Shown here: piece by piece, positions 23,752 to 27,079 of the stretch | Numbering within the stretch: position 1 is the first letter of the stretch | Layout of the letters: every line of letters starts with the position of its first letter | Assembly: GCA_900547015.1 (NCBI GenBank) | Contig: URFD01000008.1 | Span: forward strand, 1-27,079 | Length of the DNA: 27,079 nt | Reading direction: 5' to 3' | DNA from: an uncultured Oscillospiraceae bacterium | Lineage (GTDB): Bacteria > Bacillota > Clostridia > Oscillospirales > Ruminococcaceae | Position numbers and translations under genes: made by a program | Notes under the pieces: generated by a model | What the model was told of the DNA's origin: nothing | What the model saw: the letters and a program-made list of their open reading frames with translations, nothing else | Database searches by the model: none

Positions 23752-24474
23752 ATGCCCAGATTTTTTACGCAGACCATCTCGGCAGAAGGCGGAATCATCA
23801 GCGGCGATGACGCAAAGCATATCTCCCGCGTCCTTCGGATGAAGGTCGGGGAGCTGCTGACTGCCTGCGATACCAAGGGATATGATTATGATTGTCTCAT
23901 CGAATCGCTCAGCGACCGGGAGGTGAGCCTTCGGGTGTTGGAGGTTCGGCCCAGCCAGAGCGAGCCGGATGTTCGGGTGATCCTGTATCAGGCGATGCCT
24001 AAAGGGGACAAGCTGGAATTGATTATTCAAAAGGCGGTGGAGCTTGGTGTGGACAGCATCACACCGGTGATGACCCGCCGCTGTGTTTCCAAGCCGGACA
24101 GCAAGTCGATGGCAAAAAAGCTGGAGCGCTACAACCGCATCGCGCTGGAGGCCGCCAAGCAGAGCGGCAGAGGCAAGGTGCCGCAGGTCTGCCCGATGCT
24201 GGATTTGCCGCAGGCGCTGGACGAGATGGCGCAGACCTCCTGCCCGATTCTGTTTTATGAAAATGCGACCGCTCCGGCAAAGCAGGTCATTGACGGCGCC
24301 GGGAAGGAGATTGCCGTTCTCATCGGTTCCGAAGGAGGTTTTGATGAATCGGAGGTCGAGCTTGCCATCCAAAAGGGCTGTCAGGTGCTTTCTCTGGGCA
24401 AGCGTATTCTGCGCTGTGAGACAGCTCCGTTGGCGGCATTGTCCATCATTATGTTTGAAACCGGGAATATGTAA
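23752..24474 (+). CDS. rsmE: 16S rRNA (uracil-1498-N3) methyltransferase
   Basis: This 240-residue SPOUT-class enzyme methylates U1498 in 16S rRNA. The N-terminal PUA-like domain starts MPRFFTQTISAEGG, followed by HISRVLRMKVGE. The knotted SAM site shows LIGSEGGFDESEVE and LGKRILRCETAPLAALS. The ATG follows GGGAGGAAGAGT. Length and motifs are normal. Confidence 0.96.
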   Translation: MPRFFTQTISAEGGIISGDDAKHISRVLRMKVGELLTACDTKGYDYDCLIESLSDREVSLRVLEVRPSQSEPDVRVILYQAMPKGDKLELIIQKAVELGVDSITPVMTRRCVSKPDSKSMAKKLERYNRIALEAAKQSGRGKVPQVCPMLDLPQALDEMAQTSCPILFYENATAPAKQVIDGAGKEIAVLIGSEGGFDESEVELAIQKGCQVLSLGKRILRCETAPLAALSIIMFETGNM

Positions 24475-24502
24475 CTGAAATCAGGAAAAGAGGTTGGTGC
24501 AG

Positions 24503-25396
24503 ATGAAAGGAAAAACAGCCGCAACATGGATTTTGATTCTGCTGCTGTGCGCCGGCACACTGGCAGGTGTGGTCTGGGCAGACCGTCAGGAGAACGGTTC
24601 TGCGACCTTGTCCCAGACGATGTCGGAAAAGACCTCTTCCGGCAGCAAGACTAATCAGAAAGAATCGACAGAGAACAATCAAAAGACGCAGGGAAAGGTT
24701 CCGAAAAACGAAACTCAGGAAGCCAAGACCCAAAAGGAAACAACACAGCAGGAAAAGCTGGCGGCAGAGTTTGCCAAGGAAAAGCAGGAATGGTATCTGC
24801 GGCTGGCCAATGTGGACCATCCACTTCCGGAGGATTTTACAGTAGAGACGCAGGAAGTCCAGAACGGGTACAAGCTGGACAGCAGAATCGCGGATCAGGC
24901 CAAGGAGATGATTGAGGCGGCACGACAGGACGGCGTGGAGCTTCTGGTCTGCTCGGCATACCGCTCGATTGAAAAGCAGACCAACTTGTTCAACAAGATG
25001 AAGCAGGACTATCTGGCACAGGGCTATAGTGAGGAGCAGGCATATGCCAAGACGGCGACTGCGATTGCCATTCCCGGAACCAGCGAGCATCAAAGTGGAC
25101 TGGCTGCCGATATCGTCACTCCGTCTCATCAGACGCTGGACCCAGCATTTGCAGATACTGCGGCAGGTCAGTGGCTGGTGGAGCACGCCCACGAATATGG
25201 CTTCGTCCTGCGCTATCCGGAGGAAAAGCAGGAGATTACCAAAATCATCTATGAATCCTGGCACTTCCGCTTTGTCGGAAAAACCCATGCAAAGCTCATG
25301 AAGGAGCAGAACCTTTGTCTGGAGGAATATCTGGAGCTGGAGGTTCCGAAGGGCTACACCGGGATTCGGGACCCGTTTGAGGACCCGGCGAACTAA
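24503..25396 (+). CDS. VanY-type D-alanyl-D-alanine carboxypeptidase, exported
   Basis: This 297-residue envelope enzyme should trim the terminal D-Ala of peptidoglycan stems. A signal or membrane anchor lies at about 8-26 (WILILLLCAGTLAGVVW). A long Lys/Gln/Thr-rich low-complexity linker runs to about residue 90. The peptidase M15B domain follows, with SAYRS, zinc ligands in SEHQSGLAADI (His and Asp) and the last His in ESWHFRFVG. The ATG at 24503 is chosen over GTG/TTG codons at 24497/24494; the RBS is AAGAGG. A role in vancomycin resistance is not indicated, as no van genes are seen. Confidence 0.9.
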   Translation: MKGKTAATWILILLLCAGTLAGVVWADRQENGSATLSQTMSEKTSSGSKTNQKESTENNQKTQGKVPKNETQEAKTQKETTQQEKLAAEFAKEKQEWYLRLANVDHPLPEDFTVETQEVQNGYKLDSRIADQAKEMIEAARQDGVELLVCSAYRSIEKQTNLFNKMKQDYLAQGYSEEQAYAKTATAIAIPGTSEHQSGLAADIVTPSHQTLDPAFADTAAGQWLVEHAHEYGFVLRYPEEKQEITKIIYESWHFRFVGKTHAKLMKEQNLCLEEYLELEVPKGYTGIRDPFEDPAN

Positions 25397-25427
25397 GTGA
25401 TTTTCAGTCGAACAGGAGGGAACAAGG

Positions 25428-26030
25428 GTGTGTACACGACACAGCAAGCTGGCGACCGTCTTGGAAAAAATCGCGGTCCAGCTGATTTTTCTGCTTTTGG
25501 CTGCCCTGGTTCTCCTGTTGGGGATTCGCCTTGCCGGCAAGACCATCCTGTTTGCACAGGCGGAAAAGATTGAAATCATCAACAATCTGGTCGATGGGAT
25601 GAGCGAGACTGCCACAACGAAATTTCAGCCGAAAAAGATTCAGGGAATCATCTGCGAATATCTGGAAGCGATGCTGCGGGCAGTGGCGGGGTTTGAATTT
25701 TTTCCCCGCAACGACCTGATGGTGCTGCCGCAAATTATCAATGCACTTCCGGAGGAAACGGAGATTTCCTCCTTTGTCTATCATGGCAGAGACTTGACCA
25801 TTCGTACCGTTCAGCAGGATGCGGAATCGGTTTATGAGATGGTGGACCGTCTGGAACAGTGGGTTTCCCACGAGGAAAAGGTCTTTGAGAAGGTGGTCTA
25901 CAGCTACTATCTGGATGCCGACGGTCGGTGCATAGCGGAAATTACACTGATTTCTTATCAGTATCAGGACTATGACTTGAGAGAAGAATTGGAAAAGCGA
26001 ATCCTGCCCGACCGTCAGGAGCAGGATTGA
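25428..26030 (+). CDS. membrane protein, PilN-like topology
   Basis: This 200-residue protein has one N-terminal membrane segment (about 15-37, KIAVQLIFLLLAALVLLLG) and an extracytoplasmic or soluble domain. Around residues 100-145 a stretch (IINALPEETEISSF, then LTIRTVQQDAESVYEMVDRLE) resembles the PilN fold pattern of type IV pilus inner-membrane assembly proteins. No pilus genes are near, so this may be only a shared fold. It starts with GTG at 25428 after AGGAGGG, seven bases upstream. It lies between the carboxypeptidase and the DUF896 gene, probably in one transcript. Confidence 0.7.
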   Translation: MCTRHSKLATVLEKIAVQLIFLLLAALVLLLGIRLAGKTILFAQAEKIEIINNLVDGMSETATTKFQPKKIQGIICEYLEAMLRAVAGFEFFPRNDLMVLPQIINALPEETEISSFVYHGRDLTIRTVQQDAESVYEMVDRLEQWVSHEEKVFEKVVYSYYLDADGRCIAEITLISYQYQDYDLREELEKRILPDRQEQD

Positions 26031-26051
26031 TTGGGAAAGAAGGGGAAAAAC

Positions 26052-26261
26052 ATGGAACAGGCAAAGATTGACCGTATCAATGAGCTGGCACGGAAATCCC
26101 GCGCAGAGGGCTTGAGCGAAGAGGAACAGCAGGAACAGCAGGCGCTTCGCCGGGAATATATCGATGCGATGAAGAGCAGTCTGCACGCCACATTACAAAA
26201 CACAGTCATCGTCCGTCCGGACGGCACACGACAGAAGGTGGAAAAGCGTGACAAGGAGTAA
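26052..26261 (+). CDS. DUF896 (YnzC) family small protein
   Basis: This 69-residue basic helical protein belongs to the DUF896/YnzC family. The signature is IDRINELARKSRAEGLSEEE, then QQALRREYIDAMKSSLHATL and a C-terminal VRPDGTRQ. In Bacillus YnzC is encoded in the SOS-induced yneA-yneB-ynzC operon; its exact role is not known. Here no LexA box or yneA neighbour is seen. The ATG at 26052 follows AAGGGGAAAAAC; an in-frame TTG at 26031 is less likely. It overlaps the next gene by 14 bases. Confidence 0.9.
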   Translation: MEQAKIDRINELARKSRAEGLSEEEQQEQQALRREYIDAMKSSLHATLQNTVIVRPDGTRQKVEKRDKE

Positions 26262-26649
26262 AACCTTTGCACCAAAAAAATGCAGTCAGCAGGCAAAGCG
26301 TATCCAAAGGATTCTCTTAGCGGCGGTGCTGATTGCAGGGGCAATGTTCTTGTTGTGGGGAAAGGCGCAGAAACCGGAAATGCTGGATGTAGAATTGGAA
26401 GAAATCAAAATGATTTCTTATGGATCAGAAAGCATCGGCATCACAGAACCGGAACAGCTTCGGCAGGAGTATGCCCGTCTCAACGAGGTGCTTGCCAGAC
26501 AAGATGAATTGCGTGAACTGTACCGGCAACTCCATGACCCCAATCCGGAGAACCGTCCAGCTTCCTTTTGTCCGTATCAGGTGAACTATCGCCTGATACT
26601 CCAAGATGGAACCACTCAAACAGGAACCCTTTGGGTGGACTGGCCCTGA
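26248..26649 (+). CDS. small single-pass membrane protein, function unknown
   Basis: This 133-residue protein has a basic N-terminus (KRIQR), one membrane segment at about 23-38 (LLAAVLIAGAMFLLWG), and a soluble C-terminal part. That part ends in a beta-strand pattern, YRLILQDGTTQTGTLWVDWP, like a hairpin sensor domain. No family is recognised. It starts with GTG at 26248; AAGGTGG lies five bases upstream in the DUF896 gene, so translation is probably coupled. It is the last gene before a strong terminator. The anchor-plus-external-domain plan matches the PilN-like protein two genes upstream. Confidence 0.7.
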   Translation: MTRSKTFAPKKCSQQAKRIQRILLAAVLIAGAMFLLWGKAQKPEMLDVELEEIKMISYGSESIGITEPEQLRQEYARLNEVLARQDELRELYRQLHDPNPENRPASFCPYQVNYRLILQDGTTQTGTLWVDWP

Positions 26650-26653
26650 TACC

Positions 26654-26688
26654 AAAAAAAGAGCTGTGCGAAAAGCACAGCTCTTTTT
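26654..26688. terminator. strong bidirectional terminator
   Basis: A 9-bp stem GAGCTGTGC/GCACAGCTC (26661-26669 with 26675-26683) has a GAAAA loop, preceded by seven A and followed by five T. The A/T flanks extend the pairing and give a U-tract in both directions. It ends the plus-strand unit and the convergent hpf transcript. Confidence 0.92.
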
Positions 26689-26740
26689 ATCCATATTTAC
26701 CGTTTTCAACAGAGGGTGATACGGGTTCAATCAGATTAGA

Positions 26741-27079
26741 TTATTCTGCTTCCAGCTCGATCAGAGCATAATTGCCGTCGTGGCGCTTATAAACGACATT
26801 GATTTCGTTGGTCTGAGCGTTGCGGAATACGAAGAATTCGTGTTCGAGCATATTCATCTGGAGGATTGCTTCGTCAATTTCCATTGGCTTTATCGGGAAG
26901 CGTTTGGTTTTTACAACCTTATATTCATCCGGCTCGTACATTTCCTCGATGAACTCCGGAGTAAAAGAAGCGGATTTCATGCGTTTTTCCAGCTTGTTTT
27001 TGTTCTTTACAATCTGGCGGAACAAGGAGTCGATAACGGCTTCCAAAGCCTCTTCGCGCTCGTCAGCAGTTCTCTCAGC
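26741..27079 (-). CDS. hpf: ribosome hibernation promoting factor, long form (C-terminal part, truncated at window edge)
   Basis: This frame is open to the end of the window, giving at least 112 C-terminal residues. The ribosome-dimerising domain of long-form HPF is clear: VKTKRFPIKPMEIDEAILQM, then LEHEFFVFRNAQTNEINVVY and KRHDGNYALIE. The N-terminal 30S-binding domain would lie beyond 27079. The frame continues upstream through AERTADEREEA without a stop, so a TTG at 27046 is not the start. The protein pairs 70S ribosomes into inactive 100S dimers in stationary phase. It is convergent with the upstream cluster. Confidence 0.95.
   Translation of the reverse strand, partial: AERTADEREEALEAVIDSLFRQIVKNKNKLEKRMKSASFTPEFIEEMYEPDEYKVVKTKRFPIKPMEIDEAILQMNMLEHEFFVFRNAQTNEINVVYKRHDGNYALIELEAE

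Noticed and set aside
22543..24372. 609-codon minus-strand frame opposite spoVM, prmA and rsmE
   Set aside because: It covers three well-supported genes and shows no family features.
24503..25396. Vancomycin resistance determinant
   Set aside because: VanY-like domain alone is a common housekeeping carboxypeptidase; no vanS/R/H/A/X genes are near.
26280..26507. Forward 75-codon frame beginning ATG at 26280
   Set aside because: It lies in another frame inside the small membrane protein gene, whose membrane segment and coupling are convincing.
1..27079. CRISPR array, transposon or prophage
   Set aside because: No regularly spaced repeats, transposase, integrase or phage genes were seen.

Overview
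The window looks like the chromosome of an anaerobic, spore-forming Gram-positive bacterium of class Clostridia. A relative of the Butyricicoccus/Agathobaculum/Ruminococcaceae group is my guess; I cannot place it more closely without a search. The evidence is an oxygen-sensitive class III ribonucleotide reductase, the sporulation peptide gene spoVM, remA next to gmk, a PASTA-domain kinase with its phosphatase, AGGAGG-type ribosome binding sites and Firmicutes-type gene order. The first 72 bases are not genomic: a T-run followed by an exact Illumina P5/TruSeq adapter marks the end of a contig.

Layout. (1) 73-3508: a possible truncated gene tail and terminator, then a dNTP-synthesis operon. Its promoter carries two NrdR-box-like sites 32 bp apart. 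The class III reductase is split: a 761-residue catalytic protein lacks the C-terminal glycyl radical segment, and a separate 54-residue gene supplies it, followed directly by the activase gene nrdG. This split enzyme is the most unusual thing here. (2) 3574-7530: a hypothetical gene, an RpiR-family regulator divergent from a creatininase-family hydrolase, an isolated tRNA-Ala(GGC) with a consensus promoter and shared terminator, and an FkbM-type methyltransferase. (3) 7753-10067: yicC, an unidentified small ORF, remA, gmk and rpoZ, ending in a terminator. (4) 10187-20302: priA, def, fmt, a membrane zinc peptidase, rsmB, rlmN, a PP2C phosphatase and a PASTA kinase. This is a long co-directional cluster for replication restart, N-terminal formyl-methionine handling, rRNA methylation and envelope signalling. 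(5) 20454-26649: a GNAT acetyltransferase with its own promoter, rsgA, thiN, spoVM, prmA, rsmE, a VanY-like carboxypeptidase, a PilN-like membrane protein, a DUF896 protein and a small membrane protein, closed by a strong bidirectional terminator. (6) The minus-strand 3' part of the long-form hpf gene runs off the right edge.

Most genes are core housekeeping. Two familiar neighbours are missing from their usual places: coaBC between rpoZ and priA, and rpe between rsgA and thiN. No CRISPR array, insertion sequence, prophage or rRNA was seen.
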